A stretch of DNA of 64,000 nt from Diplocloster hominis (GTDB taxonomy: Bacteria; Bacillota; Clostridia; Lachnospirales; Lachnospiraceae), in the NCBI RefSeq assembly GCF_032380655.1, contig NZ_JAWDIY010000025.1, positions 1 through 64,000 on the forward strand, given 5' to 3'. Below, in pieces: positions 34,939 through 43,248 of this stretch (position 1 is the stretch's first letter; every line of letters begins with the position of its first letter). The notes under the pieces are model-generated. The model had not been told where the DNA came from and made no database searches. It saw only the letters and a program-made list of their open reading frames with translations. The translations under genes were made by a program, and so were the position numbers.

Positions 34939-35041
34939 AGGAATCTCCTTTATTGTTTTTATAAGTTATTATAACATCCGCAGACTTCACGGTAAATCAA
35001 GAATTTACTATTACATTTTAGGTGGAAATCCAAAAAAACGA

Positions 35042-35072
35042 TTGACTTACACGTTACGTGATAGTGTATTCT
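35042..35072 (+). promoter_or_regulatory. MerR-type promoter with 19-bp spacer
   Basis: TTGACT (35042-35047) and TATTCT (35067-35072) are separated by 19 bases, the overlong spacing typical of MerR-activated promoters. The spacer contains the dyad ACGTTACGT. It lies 124 bases upstream of the MerR/TipAS gene, which it probably drives. Confidence 0.78.
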
Positions 35073-35195
35073 GTACTAAGGGAAACAAATAAGTATATAA
35101 GCCGGCAATTTCTGATTTGCTTTCCTAATGAATAAGACAGCTAATACCCCATAGTACCATGATATCAGCATTAAAAACGATGCAGGGAGGAAAGC

Positions 35196-36062
35196 ATGTT
35201 AACTACAAGTCAGGTTTCAGAATTAACAGGTATCAGCACACGGACTTTGCAATACTATGATGAAATCAATCTGTTAAAGCCCAGCGCATTAACTGCATCC
35301 GGGTATCGTTTATATAATGACGATGCCCTGCAGGAGCTGCAGCAGATCCTGTTTTTCAAGGAGCTCGGGTTCAAACTGAAGGAAATCAAAGAAATTCTGC
35401 GCAAACCCGAATTTGACAGGATTAAGTCTTTTAAAAAGCAAAAGGAACTGCTCTTATTAAAACGCAATCGAATCGACAGACTCGTTGAGCTCCTTAGTCG
35501 GTTGGAGAAAGGAGAAGCATGTATGAGTTTCAAAGAATTTGACCTGTCCGGATATATCGAAGCGCTGGAGTGCTTCAAAAACAGTAACACGGAAGAAATC
35601 ATCAAGCATTGGGGAAGCATCGATAATTTTGATCTGTTTATCCGAAAAGCGAAGGAGGATGAATCTAATATAGCCCAACTGGCCATAAAACAGTATGGCA
35701 GTGTTGAGAAATACACAGAGGCCATGAAGTACAATATGGAACATTTCTCTGAAATCATAGAACAGCAGCAGGCTCTTACCGGAGTTAATAAAGAACTGTT
35801 ACAGAAGAATCAGGATCTGTACGCTTCCCTGACTTCCGATATGGATCAGGATGCCGCTTCCGAAGAAATTCAGAATATCGTACATGAAATCGTAACCTTT
35901 ACCGAGGAATCGCTGCTGACCTCAAGCGTCGGGGATGGATACTGGGATATCATCATACAAAGCTACCGCAATGACATTTCCAAAGCAGTCACTGACACCA
36001 AATACGGGGAAGGTGCTGCCGATTATATCGTTAAAGCTCTCCAGTATTATTTTCATAAATAA
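35196..36062 (+). CDS. MerR-family regulator with TipAS-like domain
   Basis: A 288-residue regulator. The MerR winged helix is at residues 1-70 (TTSQVSELTGISTRTLQYYD, SGYRLYNDDALQELQQILFF), followed by a dimerisation coiled coil (about 75-108) and a C-terminal helical TipAS-type domain (about 160-285) of the kind that binds antibiotics in Streptomyces TipA. It is probably autoregulated from the 19-bp-spacer promoter upstream. No transporter gene is adjacent. A+T-richer than its neighbours, which may point to transfer. Confidence 0.86.
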   Translation: MLTTSQVSELTGISTRTLQYYDEINLLKPSALTASGYRLYNDDALQELQQILFFKELGFKLKEIKEILRKPEFDRIKSFKKQKELLLLKRNRIDRLVELLSRLEKGEACMSFKEFDLSGYIEALECFKNSNTEEIIKHWGSIDNFDLFIRKAKEDESNIAQLAIKQYGSVEKYTEAMKYNMEHFSEIIEQQQALTGVNKELLQKNQDLYASLTSDMDQDAASEEIQNIVHEIVTFTEESLLTSSVGDGYWDIIIQSYRNDISKAVTDTKYGEGAADYIVKALQYYFHK

Positions 36063-36086
36063 TCTCCTCACCGCTTCCTCACTTTT

Positions 36087-36223
36087 TCTATGAAATGAAA
36101 AAGAGTTTCGCTTGCGAAACTCTCCGCCTACGGCGGGCCGCGTAAGCGGCATCTTCCTTTCCGCCGTAGTGCGATCCCCGCGGAGCGTTTTTTATTTCAT
36201 AGGAGCACTTTCCTATGAAATAA
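36087..36223. repeat. Composite palindromic repeat, family B copy 1
   Basis: CTATGAAATGAAAAA opens and TTTTTTATTTCATAG closes a long imperfect inverted repeat. It encloses GAGTTTCGCTTGCGAAACTC, CGGCGGGCCGCGTAAGCGGC and CCGCCGTAGTGCGATCCCCGC. A perfect 13-bp hairpin TTTATTTCATAGG/CCTATGAAATAAA (36191-36223) is fused on the right. The interior recurs at 40670-40755, and the right hairpin at 7017-7055. Confidence 0.78.
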
Positions 36224-36287
36224 AAAACACACTGGGATTCCCGATTACGTAATATCCCAGTGGTTTATATGTTCAAAATTTCTATCG

Positions 36288-37976
36288 TTACTCTTTCCCT
36301 ACACTCCCTACAATCCAGATTCCATCCTTCCCCTGGCTTTCGGGCTGATACATCTGTATCCTAACGGCTCCATCTGTCCAGCGATAGCTCACTACCGCTT
36401 CCCCATCGCCCTCACTTATAATTTCCGGTGTGCCGCCCGTCAGGTCTAACTGCCACTGCGCGGCGTAATCCGGCTGTGTCAGCGGGGTATAATAATCGAC
36501 ATTCATTTTCGTATCATAGTGATCCTGTAACGCCCCGGTAAACCCTTTTGCCTTATAATCCGGAATCACATATTCTCCCTGCCTGAAATAGGCTTCATCA
36601 AATTCTGCTGCAGAGCTGATTTTGTCATACTGGGTAAACCGGACATCTGACACCAGATATCCTCCGTCACGCTCCTCATATGTGATATCATTTCTCCAGA
36701 CAGTGATATGGGGATCCGAAACAATCGCATTATAATAAATTACCATGGAATTCTCCGGGCCCATCACGATCTGATAGTCGTCTTCCCACGGCCATGGGCT
36801 GGACCAACCGAAGAAATAACTTCCATCATCCAGTATCTCGCCCCCCAGCTCTTCAAACTGCTGTTGGTCCGCCAGCAGCTGCGAGATCCGCTCCCCGTCC
36901 CTGTCAGTAAAAGCTTTGGCCCATGCTTCAGCCAATGCCTCAGGAGTATTCGGTATCGCTGCAGCAGACTGCTGGTTCAAAGATATAGACTGTGAATCCT
37001 GAATATCTGTAAGTTCCTGCGTATCCGGAGTCTTTGTATTCCCCTTCGGATCTGTCAGCAAACCGCAGGCACAGACTGTACAGATCACCGCCACAAACAG
37101 AATCAGCCCTAACGCCGGCTTTTTGTAGCGCAGCACATTTTTCACCCTGCTCTTCACAGCATTTTCCCCAAAGGCCAGCGGAGCGCTCAAAACCCCATTT
37201 TCATGAATCGCCATGGACAGCAGGGAACTGGAGTAATCTTTTTTAATACCATTTCCCATCTCACGCAGGACACGTTCATCACAAGCCATTTCCATATCCC
37301 GGTTCATCAGGATAAAAGCAATCCATACCAGAGGATTAAACCAATGGACACAGGTGATAAAAAATGCGGCGGCCTTTACCAGATAGTCTCTCCTGCTTAT
37401 ATGAACCTGCTCATGCCGGATGACATATTCTTCCTCATCATCCGTAAGCCCGGCAGGCAGATAGATCGCCGGACAAAACAGCCCGATCACGAAGGGGGTG
37501 CGTATATGCCCGGATATGTAGATATTGCTGCCGATCAGATCCGCATCTGTCAGCTTGCGGCGAAGCTTTCTCAGGGAAATAAGATTATACAGCACCAGCC
37601 CTGCGGCTGTGCCTATCCACAGGACCGACAGTATTCCGTTGATCGAAAGGTGCGGACTTTGATCCGTCACTGCGTCATAGATGGGATTGTAAATATTTTC
37701 CTTTGATTCCGTATGCACCTGGGTATTCTCCGCAAAAGCCCCGGATTCCTGCTGCACCAATTGTTCAAACCGCACCTCATTGACCCGTGCGGGAATCAGA
37801 CTTATGACACTCTCGAAAGACAGAGGGCAGATCAGCCTTATAAAAACGATTCCCCACAAAAGATAGGAAAACAGCTTCGGTGTCTTTCGCAGAAGCAGGC
37901 GGATGACGATAACCACGGCTATAATATAACTGGAAACAAGACTCATATGAAAAACCGAAAGAAATACCCCTTCCAT
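36288..37976 (-). CDS. BlaR1/MecR1-like M56 sensor peptidase with novel C-terminal domain
   Basis: A 562-residue membrane protein. The N-terminal M56 domain has four membrane helices (about 1-50, 110-135, 200-220 and 285-305) and the zinc site HEQVH at residues 188-192, with a downstream MACDERVL. The extracellular part after residue 310 lacks penicillin-binding SxxK/SxN/KTG motifs in the usual arrangement. It instead resembles a DUF4829/NTF2-like sensor (PEALAEAWAKAFTDRDGERIS). It starts three bases after the BlaI-like stop. It likely cleaves or inactivates that repressor on sensing an envelope signal. Confidence 0.84.
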   Translation of the reverse strand: MEGVFLSVFHMSLVSSYIIAVVIVIRLLLRKTPKLFSYLLWGIVFIRLICPLSFESVISLIPARVNEVRFEQLVQQESGAFAENTQVHTESKENIYNPIYDAVTDQSPHLSINGILSVLWIGTAAGLVLYNLISLRKLRRKLTDADLIGSNIYISGHIRTPFVIGLFCPAIYLPAGLTDDEEEYVIRHEQVHISRRDYLVKAAAFFITCVHWFNPLVWIAFILMNRDMEMACDERVLREMGNGIKKDYSSSLLSMAIHENGVLSAPLAFGENAVKSRVKNVLRYKKPALGLILFVAVICTVCACGLLTDPKGNTKTPDTQELTDIQDSQSISLNQQSAAAIPNTPEALAEAWAKAFTDRDGERISQLLADQQQFEELGGEILDDGSYFFGWSSPWPWEDDYQIVMGPENSMVIYYNAIVSDPHITVWRNDITYEERDGGYLVSDVRFTQYDKISSAAEFDEAYFRQGEYVIPDYKAKGFTGALQDHYDTKMNVDYYTPLTQPDYAAQWQLDLTGGTPEIISEGDGEAVVSYRWTDGAVRIQMYQPESQGKDGIWIVGSVGKE

Positions 37977-37979
37977 CTT

Positions 37980-38342
37980 CTATTCCTCCTCATATTCATC
38001 GATCATTTTACGGATTTCTTCTACCTGTTTCCTCGATAATTTCTTCTGATTCATAAATGCGGCCAGGAACCTAGGCAGGGACCCCCCATAATTATCATTG
38101 ATGAATTCCTGGCCCTGCAGCTGATGGTATTGTTCCTCTTTGATTAACGAGGTAACTACCGCCTGCTCATTCTTCAGAATTTTCTGTTCACATAATTTCT
38201 TTAATACCGTATAGGTTGTAGATTTTTTCCAATCAAAGCTCTGGCCGCACAATTTAACCAGGTCTCCGGAAGCTACCGGTTCTTCCTTCCAGACAAGCTG
38301 GGCGAATCTAAGCTCACTGTCCGTCATACGATAACATCTCAT
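37980..38342 (-). CDS. BlaI/MecI-like repressor
   Basis: A 120-residue winged-helix repressor of the penicillinase repressor family: LRFAQLVWKEEPVASGDLVKL, the recognition-helix region WKKSTTYTVLKKLCEQKIL, and a C-terminal dimerisation helix (SRKQVEEIRKMIDEYEEE). In the BlaI family the C-terminal part is where signalling proteases cut. First gene of a pair with the M56 sensor. A perfect 17-bp dyad lies in its promoter. Confidence 0.9.
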   Translation of the reverse strand: MRCYRMTDSELRFAQLVWKEEPVASGDLVKLCGQSFDWKKSTTYTVLKKLCEQKILKNEQAVVTSLIKEEQYHQLQGQEFINDNYGGSLPRFLAAFMNQKKLSRKQVEEIRKMIDEYEEE

Positions 38343-38407
38343 TCCTGCTTTCCTCCCTATTCATTATCCTTTGATTTGTCATACTGTTCCTGTGTCTGGG
38401 GACAATT

Positions 38408-38462
38408 GGTCTATAAGTTATCGTCCTATATTTAGTCTATATCTTATAGACCATTTTGTCAA
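38408..38462 (-). promoter_or_regulatory. BlaI-type operator/promoter
   Basis: GTCTATA-TCT-TATAGAC (38435-38451) is a perfect dyad. A half-site GGTCTATAA lies at 38408-38416. On the minus strand TTGACA (38457-38462) and TATAGA (38436-38441) form a promoter with a short 15-base spacer, so the dyad covers the -10. Confidence 0.72.
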
Positions 38463-38608
38463 CCGTTTTTTATAAAATAGGATGATATATCGTATCTGAC
38501 CGGTTCATTTGCATATTTTTTCATATTTCTCAGAAAACCGGAATAATTTTCTTGTACAAGCATATATATTAATATACCTTATGGAGCAGCTATGCTGCGC
38601 CCCCGCCC

Positions 38609-38640
38609 GAAGGGCATGCATGAAGGGCATGCATGAAGGG
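38609..38640. repeat. 13-bp tandem repeat, 2.5 copies
   Basis: GAAGGGCATGCAT begins at 38609, again at 38622, and in part at 38635. It lies in the untranslated region before a possible small gene, so slippage here could alter its leader. Confidence 0.6.
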
Positions 38641-38680
38641 ATGCTGTAACGTATACATATGGAATCAGGAGGATCGAACT

Positions 38681-38827
38681 ATGGTTATTCATCACAAATA
38701 TAGTTATCTGCTGGACTATCCGGTTATTCAGCGACTTTTTCTCTTCTGCTATCAACATCGCAAAAAAGTAAACTGTTTTATGATGAAGCAGAACCAGCTC
38801 TGGACTATCGTTACCTACCAAATGTAA
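38681..38827 (+). CDS. Possible 48-residue small protein
   Basis: An ATG at 38681 is preceded by a full AGGAGG at an 8-base spacing, the main reason for the call. The product MVIHHKYSYLLDYPVIQRLF then continues LFCYQHRKKVNCFM, a basic, partly amphipathic peptide with no known domain. A strong hairpin follows the stop directly. There is no homology evidence, so this could be spurious. Confidence 0.42.
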   Translation: MVIHHKYSYLLDYPVIQRLFLFCYQHRKKVNCFMMKQNQLWTIVTYQM

Positions 38828-38828
38828 A

Positions 38829-38884
38829 ACTCCTTTTTGACTCAACCGTCTATCGCCGATAACGGTTCAATCAAAAAGGAGTCC
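38829..38884. terminator. Long hairpin after the small gene
   Basis: ACTCCTTTTTGA pairs with TCAAAAAGGAGT, and AACCGT with ACGGTT inside. The stem lies between the plus-strand small gene and the minus-strand MBL gene and could end transcripts from both sides. Confidence 0.6.
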
Positions 38885-38888
38885 TCTT

Positions 38889-39701
38889 CTACAGCTCTAT
38901 TACATCCAGATCATCCGGAACATACAGATTTCCTTTATAATACTGCTTTCCCTCCGCGCGATAGCAGTTTTTCCGCTTTGCGCCGTGATCTTCTTCCGTA
39001 TGGTACAGAATCAGATTGGGGATCTTAAGCCGCTCTGCCACTTCGCAGGCTTCCCTGACCGTGCTGTGATGTTTCTCATAGGGCTTATATTTGTCCGCCT
39101 CGCTGTAGAGGCAGAAGGCCTCATGCATCAGCCAGCTGCTTTCTTTCACATAATCGTAATTTTTCTCATTGTAAGGCTCATCGCCGGCACAGGACAATTT
39201 CTGTCCATCCGGCAATTCCATCATGAATCCAAATTGCCTCGCTTTGGTGGACTCAATATCAAAAAAAGTCACGGGGCAGCCCAGGATCTGATGCTGATCT
39301 CCGGATTCTAAAGGGACCAGTTTGATCCTGCCGCCTATATTCCGGCAGACGCCAGCAGATACCGTCAGCTCCGCCATGGTCCGGATGGCCGGTACCAGGC
39401 CGCTGTGGCTGTAGATCCGCAGATCCCCTTTATATACATTCTTTTCTATCATCGTCCCGATCATCCGGATCATCCAGACCACCCCCAGAAGATGGTCTGC
39501 ATGTTCATGAGTGATAAAGATATCGTGTATCTGTCCGAGACCGATACCCGCATGCTTACACTGGGTCAGTATCCCATTTCCGCCGCCGCAGTCCACCAGA
39601 AAATACGGACCCGCATCCAAACGCTCATCGGTAATCCCGAAACAGGTATTATAGATCTCAGTCACTGCCGCATGACCGGTTCCCAACATCACAAGCTTCA
39701 T
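38889..39701 (-). CDS. MBL-fold metallo-hydrolase (RNase Z/PhnP-like)
   Basis: About 270 residues from the ATG at 39701, which follows GGAGG at spacing 5. The metal motif THEHADH lies at residues 64-70. Further ligands may be in CAGDEP, MHEAF and the histidine-rich KHHSTVREACEVAERLKIPNLILYH near the C-terminus, which is typical of the RNase Z/arylsulfatase-like branch. Substrate unknown. Followed upstream by a hydroxyacid dehydrogenase gene on the same strand, 68 bases away. Confidence 0.85.
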   Translation of the reverse strand: MKLVMLGTGHAAVTEIYNTCFGITDERLDAGPYFLVDCGGGNGILTQCKHAGIGLGQIHDIFITHEHADHLLGVVWMIRMIGTMIEKNVYKGDLRIYSHSGLVPAIRTMAELTVSAGVCRNIGGRIKLVPLESGDQHQILGCPVTFFDIESTKARQFGFMMELPDGQKLSCAGDEPYNEKNYDYVKESSWLMHEAFCLYSEADKYKPYEKHHSTVREACEVAERLKIPNLILYHTEEDHGAKRKNCYRAEGKQYYKGNLYVPDDLDVIEL

Positions 39702-39769
39702 TTCGTCCTCCATTCATGCGCAATCCCGCACTTATCCATATGTAAATCCCTGATGAACTTCTTTTATGT

Positions 39770-40642
39770 TCATTCCTTCCGGTCTTCATAATGCCGGATC
39801 AGTGCCTGTGTCCCCAGATCACCAAACCCTTCTGCCTCCAGTTCCTCATAATTAGCCAGTGCTTGTTTCAGTATTTCCAGATGCAGAGAGCTGTCCTTTG
39901 CCTCCTCATCCGCCAGCTTCATATCTTTGATAAAGTGTTTGATATAAAAGCCCGGCGCGTAGTCCTCATTTACCATCTTAAGTCCCATCAGATCCAGCTG
40001 CCTGCTGCCGGCCGCACCGGTAGCCACGGATTTTAACAGAGTCTGTATATTAAGCCCCTTCGCCCGGGCATAACTAAGCGCCTCGCTGACACCGGATATC
40101 GTCCCGGCGATCATGATCTGGTTCGCCATCTTCGTATGCTGTCCGAACCCGGCTTCCCCCTCATAATTGATATTGGTTCCCATCGCCTGAAATATCGGAA
40201 GACAGGCTTCATAACCGGCCTTTTCCCCACCAACCAGTATCGATAAGGTTCCATTCTTCGCGCCCACGTCTCCTCCTGTTACCGGCGCATCCAGGGCATG
40301 CATGCCTCGTTTTTCCGCCGCCAGGGCGATCCTCTTGGCAAGCTTCGGGCTGGAAGTCGTCATATCGATCAGATAAGTACCCGGCGCCGCTGAATTCAGG
40401 ATTCCCCCATCCGCGAAATAGACCTCCTCCACATCGCTTGGATAACCCACGATGGTAATCACCGCGCCGCATTCTTTCACACATTGGGCGATCGAATCAT
40501 GATACTGCATCCCTTCCGCTATGACATCCCCGACCTTTTCTTTGTTCCGGGCATAAATATGTAATTCAAAACCATTTTTCATCAGGTTCCTCGCCATGGA
40601 TTTCCCCATAATACCCAGACCAATGAATGCTATTTTCTTCAT
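39770..40642 (-). CDS. Beta-hydroxyacid dehydrogenase (GarR/HIBADH-like)
   Basis: A 290-residue NAD(P)-dependent dehydrogenase. The dinucleotide motif is GLGIMG (8-13), the substrate motif DAPVTGGDVGAKNGTLSILVGG (about 118-139), and the catalytic lysine lies in GFGQHTKMANQ (about residue 171). This fits tartronate semialdehyde reductase or 3-hydroxyisobutyrate dehydrogenase. It is probably cotranscribed with the MBL hydrolase. The exact substrate is not readable. Confidence 0.9.
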   Translation of the reverse strand: MKKIAFIGLGIMGKSMARNLMKNGFELHIYARNKEKVGDVIAEGMQYHDSIAQCVKECGAVITIVGYPSDVEEVYFADGGILNSAAPGTYLIDMTTSSPKLAKRIALAAEKRGMHALDAPVTGGDVGAKNGTLSILVGGEKAGYEACLPIFQAMGTNINYEGEAGFGQHTKMANQIMIAGTISGVSEALSYARAKGLNIQTLLKSVATGAAGSRQLDLMGLKMVNEDYAPGFYIKHFIKDMKLADEEAKDSSLHLEILKQALANYEELEAEGFGDLGTQALIRHYEDRKE

Positions 40643-40669
40643 TTCAGCTCCTCCTTTATCTACTTTTAA

Positions 40670-40755
40670 ATAGAGTCTCGCTTGCGAAGCTCTCCGCCTG
40701 CGGCGGGCCGCGTAAGCGGCATCTTCCTTTCCGCCGTAGTGCGATCCCCGCCTGT
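40670..40755. repeat. Repeat family B, copy 2 (partial)
   Basis: GAGTCTCGCTTGCGAAGCTC, CTCCGCCTGCGGCGGGCCGC and the TTCCTTTCCGCCGTAGTGCG block match the interior of the repeat at 36087-36223 almost base for base. The flanking CTATGAAAT arms are missing, so this is a truncated copy. A smaller degenerate piece (AGAGTTTCTTTAGCGAAACTC) occurs near 58729. Confidence 0.75.
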
Positions 40756-40776
40756 GCTCCTGTCAAATAAAATATA

Positions 40777-40805
40777 CCCGCTTCGTCTTTCCCAGACAAA
40801 GCGGG
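40777..40805 (-). terminator. Terminator of the unknown membrane protein gene
   Basis: CCCGCTT pairs with AAGCGGG, and GTCT with AGAC inside. On the minus strand a T-rich run (TATATTTTATTT) follows. It lies 19 bases beyond the stop at 40825. Confidence 0.72.
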
Positions 40806-40824
40806 CTGTAATCCGCGCCTGCCA

Positions 40825-42060
40825 TCAGCCCGGTAAAAACATTTTCACAATATTAGCCAGATAATCCACAATATAAGGCTGATAACACCTGGCATCCAGC
40901 TTATCCAGTGTAAATAAAAACAACAGGAACAGCAGATAGAGTAACATATGCTTCTCCACGCCGGCCGCTGTCTGCTTCACGGCAGTGATCATATAAGAAT
41001 TTCTCTTATACAGCAGAATCAGAATCATACCGAACTCCAGAATGATATGAACCGCGATATACCGTTCCCAGTCCACCATGATCAGCCAAACCGGCAGCAT
41101 AGCCAGATTCGACAGCTGCATCAGCGTGAACATCCATTTGATCCTTTTTTCCTTGCAGCAGCGGTATGCTTTTTTCCATATTGACACCAAAAAACCAAAC
41201 ATCGGAAGCAGGAAAATAAGAGTCACAACCGTGTGCCGCAGATTATAAGTCAGATCCCTGATCCAGAAATTAGTCCAGTGTTCCTGTAAATGGGCAAAAT
41301 ATTCATAATAAATATTATCATCCAGATACGCATAGTCGGTTCTGGTCTCAATATAGGCCTTTACTGCGCTGATACTATTCAGGTTAATCGACGAAAACAG
41401 CTGCAGATAGAGGAAAAATCCCCCGATCAGCACAAATACCAGCCCGCCCACAATAATTTCCTTCTTCTTATTTTTGGCCTCAAACACATTGTAGACGCCG
41501 CAGACAAACACAAGAGGGAAAAACATAAAGATATAGATCTGATGAATCATACAGCAGGCTGCAGACAGCAAAAGAACCAGCGCATATTTAACATAGACGT
41601 TCTTAATCCGCAGCAGAGCCACGATCTGCACCAATGTCAGGATCAGCAGATAGATCTCAAGCCTACCCATATTTTCCTGTGTAACCAGATAAGTAAGCGC
41701 CGCCGGTGAAGCCAGATAAGCCATCAAGACATAAATCACGCCCCGGGTCTCGTTCCGGTACAGCCGAAGCACCCTGCCGCACAGAACGGCCACCAGCAGA
41801 TTCAGCAGTGTCAACGCGACGAACACGAACTGGAACAATTGTTTTCCCGTCACAAAATCAGGAAAAAAGAATTTTACCACCGAACCAATCAACAGCCGGG
41901 TGCTGAACCCCTGATCAAAATTTAAAATGTAATTCGGTGTCATCCAGGGATTCACTTCCAGCGGGCATCTGGCCACCAGATCCAGCATAAGAAAAGCAAA
42001 CAGATAGAATTCGTAATCTATTTTACGAAAAAGCTCCTTTAGCTTTGTCACACAACTCAT
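40825..42060 (-). CDS. Unknown polytopic membrane protein
   Basis: A 411-residue protein with about ten hydrophobic helices. The first loop, DLVARCPLEVNPWMTPNYIL then NFDQGFSTRLLIG, is long and contains acidic and aromatic residues. The topology recalls GT-C or EpsG-like polymer-associated proteins, but I see no decisive motif. A central hydrophilic loop (about residues 225-270) is tyrosine- and aspartate-rich. It is a single gene with its own terminator. Function unknown. Confidence 0.7.
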   Translation of the reverse strand: MSCVTKLKELFRKIDYEFYLFAFLMLDLVARCPLEVNPWMTPNYILNFDQGFSTRLLIGSVVKFFFPDFVTGKQLFQFVFVALTLLNLLVAVLCGRVLRLYRNETRGVIYVLMAYLASPAALTYLVTQENMGRLEIYLLILTLVQIVALLRIKNVYVKYALVLLLSAACCMIHQIYIFMFFPLVFVCGVYNVFEAKNKKKEIIVGGLVFVLIGGFFLYLQLFSSINLNSISAVKAYIETRTDYAYLDDNIYYEYFAHLQEHWTNFWIRDLTYNLRHTVVTLIFLLPMFGFLVSIWKKAYRCCKEKRIKWMFTLMQLSNLAMLPVWLIMVDWERYIAVHIILEFGMILILLYKRNSYMITAVKQTAAGVEKHMLLYLLFLLFLFTLDKLDARCYQPYIVDYLANIVKMFLPG

Positions 42061-42148
42061 CTCCTACTCGTAATTATTATGGACACTCCATCCCACACTT
42101 TAATCATTATACCTAAAAATGGGTTTGTTTACAATCGGAAATTCAGGC

Positions 42149-42269
42149 GGTGGTCCGGGAAGGTGTCCGGGAGGGTGTCCGGGAAGGTGTCCGGGAAGAG
42201 AGGGACGGGGCTTGGCCTCCGGAATCGGGCGGCATATCTCGCGGGGCCAAGCCCCGTCCCTCTCTTCCC
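42149..42269. repeat. 12-bp tandem repeat leading into a 25-bp-arm palindrome
   Basis: About four copies of a GGTGTCCGGGAA unit (42149-42197) run into a perfect inverted repeat: GGGAAGAGAGGGACGGGG plus CTTGGCC at 42193-42217, complementary to 42245-42269, with a 27-base loop. The GGGGCCAA block resembles the other large palindromes. No protein is encoded. The rest of 42061-42430 shows no further signal. Confidence 0.75.
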
Positions 42270-42435
42270 TGCTTTAATTCCTGCCTCTTTCCAAGTTTCA
42301 AAAAGACGTATGGTATTGCCGTCGTATGTAGTATCGTCGTGAGTATCGGCTCCGATAATCGCCGATATATGAAAGTTTTTATGATTTTGTTAAAATAGGG
42401 AAGCACAATTCCAGATGAAAACATAAGCAAGTTTA

Positions 42436-42493
42436 TTAAATTTTTATAAAAGTGGGCGGAAATGGAGGACTTTTTGGGATAGTGTGTTATACT
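42436..42493 (+). promoter_or_regulatory. Promoter of phasin-like gene, twin of 48915-48972
   Basis: TTAAATTTTTATAAA, GACTTTT 20 bases before the -10, and AGTGTGTTATACT (extended -10 TGTTATACT) match the promoter of the UbiB-like gene at 48915-48972 block for block. There is no normal -35 hexamer. The twin arrangement argues for a shared regulator or sigma factor. Confidence 0.72.
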
Positions 42494-42541
42494 TAGGAAT
42501 AGATACACGGACACGACATTTCACGAAAGGAATGAATGTAG

Positions 42542-42982
42542 ATGGATATCAGTGAAGGATTGAAGAAAGTATTTTTGGCAGGAGTAGGCGCCATCGCCAC
42601 AACCGCAGATGCTGCCAAGGATCTGGTGGATACGCTGGTGAAAAAAGGTGAGATCACCGTAGAACAGGGACGCGTGTTGAATGAGGAATTGAAGCGCTCC
42701 GCTAAAGAAAAAATGAATGATCATGTGACTGTGAATATAATCAAGGAATATAAGGATGTTATGTCCGCAGTGGATCACATGCCTAAGGAAGAACGGGACG
42801 TGCTCAGGGAGAAACTGGCCGCTTTGGAAAAGGAAGAAGCCGAAAAACGGGCCGCACAGGCAGCGGCAGACACGCAGGATGAGAGTGCCGGGGACACCGG
42901 GGATGAGACATCCAGCAGCGAACCTGACCACAATGAAGCGGATAATAGCGTAAACTCTGATGATGAAAGTGCCGACGCTTAG
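42542..42982 (+). CDS. Phasin-like protein
   Basis: A 146-residue protein. The helical first part (MDISEGLKKVFLAGVGAIAT, TADAAKDLVDTLVKKGEITV) matches the phasin/PhaF-like pattern found next to AarF/UbiB kinases in Firmicutes. A coiled-coil (about residues 75-105) is followed by an acidic disordered tail rich in Asp, Glu and Ser. No PHA synthase gene is in the window, so a role in storage granules is unlikely. Its promoter twins that of the UbiB-like gene at 49009, suggesting a joint role. Confidence 0.75.
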   Translation: MDISEGLKKVFLAGVGAIATTADAAKDLVDTLVKKGEITVEQGRVLNEELKRSAKEKMNDHVTVNIIKEYKDVMSAVDHMPKEERDVLREKLAALEKEEAEKRAAQAAADTQDESAGDTGDETSSSEPDHNEADNSVNSDDESADA

Positions 42983-43074
42983 TTTTCCGGTACGCTTTGC
43001 TGGTTTTTCGGTATACTGTGGCTCAAAGAACATTCGATTAAGCCAGGTTTACTATGGATAAGTAATGTTTATAT

Positions 43075-43132
43075 CAGAAACACCCTGCACCGGCCGGACT
43101 TAGTATGTCCGGCTGGGTGCAGGGCGTTTCTG
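43075..43132. terminator. Long stem-loop after phasin-like gene
   Basis: CAGAAAC.CCCTGCAC pairs with GTGCAGGG.GTTTCTG, and CCGGAC with GTCCGG around a 7-base loop. It ends about 150 bases after the gene's start-side neighbours' stop at 42982 and before the winged-helix gene. Confidence 0.65.
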
Positions 43133-43248
43133 GTGTATGGTTTTTCATTTCATTTCATTTTATTTTATGGTGTACGGTGTGTTTCGGATGTTCTCTGCCG
43201 TTGGTGGACCGTTGTTTTTACGGTTTCTTATCTTTGAAAGGTAATACT

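Noticed and set aside
34117..34974. A 285-codon open frame on the plus strand
   Set aside because: It is antisense to the zinc dehydrogenase at 33889-34938, whose zinc and Rossmann motifs are unambiguous.
42542..42982. PHA granule phasin function
   Set aside because: No PHA synthase gene is present, and the family is known beside UbiB-type kinases in Firmicutes without PHA.
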